A DNA stretch of 31,361 bases from the NCBI GenBank assembly GCA_003151595.1, contig PLXW01000038.1, forward strand, positions 1 to 31,361, in the 5' to 3' direction. The notes beneath the pieces are model-generated. The model was given only the letters and a program-made list of their open reading frames with translations. It ran no database searches and had not been told where the DNA came from. The translations under genes were made by a program, and so were the position numbers. Source of the stretch: Myxococcales bacterium (GTDB lineage Bacteria; Myxococcota; Polyangia; Polyangiales; Polyangiaceae). Positions 30,987 through 31,361 of the stretch are shown piece after piece. Position 1 is the first letter of the stretch, and each line of letters starts with the position of its first letter.

Positions 30987-31361
30987 CGCTTCTCGTCTTT
31001 CACATCGACCACGTCGGCTGCGACCACCGCGCTCTCCACGCGCACCGTGATCCGGTCGCCCGGCACGACATCCGACGCCGCACGGATCGCGCGACCGTCT
31101 GGCCGCGTGGCGATCGCGTAGCCGCGACCGAGGACCTTCAATGGGCTCATGGCGTGGAGATGCGCCGCGTTCGTTCCCAGCGTCGCGCGATGCGTAGCGA
31201 GCGCCGCGCGCATCACCGCGGTCATGCGATCCGACGCGCGCACGATCGCGCTCCGCTCGCGCGCGATGACGAGCCGCGGGTGCTGGGCGGCGAGACGCGC
31301 CGTCCCTCGCGCCAGACGATCGCGACGCGCGCCGATCGAGACGCGCGACCACCCCACGAGC
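30983..31361 (-). CDS. xseA: Exodeoxyribonuclease VII large subunit, C-terminal part (5' end outside window)
   Basis: The C-terminal ~126 residues of XseA; the reading frame stays open to the window end, so the N-terminal OB domain and most of the catalytic region are missing. The visible part contains the closing helix and the conserved LSPLKVLGRGYAI-like segment (here MSPLKVLGRGYAIATRPDGRAI), followed by the beta-rich tail 'v.pGD.i.Vrves..v.a.V'. XseA with XseB forms a single-strand-specific exonuclease. Its stop overlaps the aroE start by 4 bp. xseB is not in the window. Confidence 0.88.
   Translation of the reverse strand, partial: LVGWSRVSIGARRDRLARGTARLAAQHPRLVIARERSAIVRASDRMTAVMRAALATHRATLGTNAAHLHAMSPLKVLGRGYAIATRPDGRAIRAASDVVPGDRITVRVESAVVAADVVDVKDEKR

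Overview
This is a very GC-rich chromosomal stretch whose gene content points to a member of the Myxococcota (Polyangiales-like 'deltaproteobacteria'). The evidence is two eukaryote-like Ser/Thr protein kinases, a DUF2378/V4R-type protein of a family expanded in myxobacteria, an FGE-sulfatase-fold lipoprotein, several small lipoproteins and GTG starts at coupled gene joints. The lineage is inferred from gene content. No tRNA, rRNA, CRISPR array, phage or intact insertion sequence was seen, and no intergenic gap exceeds about 210 bp.

Region 1 (1-9000) is a broken translation operon. On the minus strand, in the order rpmI, rplT, pheS, pheT, lie genes that are normally contiguous as infC-rpmI-rplT-pheS-pheT. 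Here a plus-strand V4R-like gene sits between rplT and pheS. A plus-strand hypothetical gene sits between pheS and pheT. An outer-membrane-protein gene stands where infC would be expected. pheT is followed 6 bp later by a membrane-anchored Ser/Thr kinase, then by a DUF1232 protein. The tail of another kinase with a long coiled coil enters from the left edge. Two plus-strand genes here (5596 and 9136) share a 39-bp bipartite upstream block, and a self-complementary 21-bp tandem repeat fills the convergent gap after pheS.

Region 2 (9100-18500) is metabolism and transport. It holds an outer-membrane protein, a phosphohexomutase, an OppB/OppC-like permease pair whose first subunit has an extra extracytoplasmic domain of about 200 residues, a thioredoxin-rhodanese fusion lacking the nucleophilic Cys, a DUF1905/YdeI protein, a ClC-CBS protein and a Fur-family regulator. 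A duplicated 43-bp hairpin unit separates two convergent genes at 15.9 kb.

Region 3 (18500-25560, minus strand) holds a Gld-type ABC cluster (ATPase, ABC-2 permease, GldG-like, DUF4340) joined by 1-4 bp overlaps, then an apparently solitary Dam-type methylase and 5-formyl-THF cyclo-ligase. The 3' end of the cyclo-ligase gene is formed by a REP-like sequence.

Region 4 (25560-28440) holds small envelope genes: an FGE-fold lipoprotein carrying a palindromic repeat inside its coding sequence, a DUF3293 protein, an acidic lipoprotein and a DUF4156 lipoprotein.

Region 5 (28448-31361, minus strand) is xseA (partial), aroE, a sensor kinase and an OmpR-type regulator, joined entirely by 4-bp overlaps.

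The least explained features are the double antisense interruption of the translation operon, the shared upstream block, the 21-bp repeat array and the repeat element captured in frame by a lipoprotein gene.
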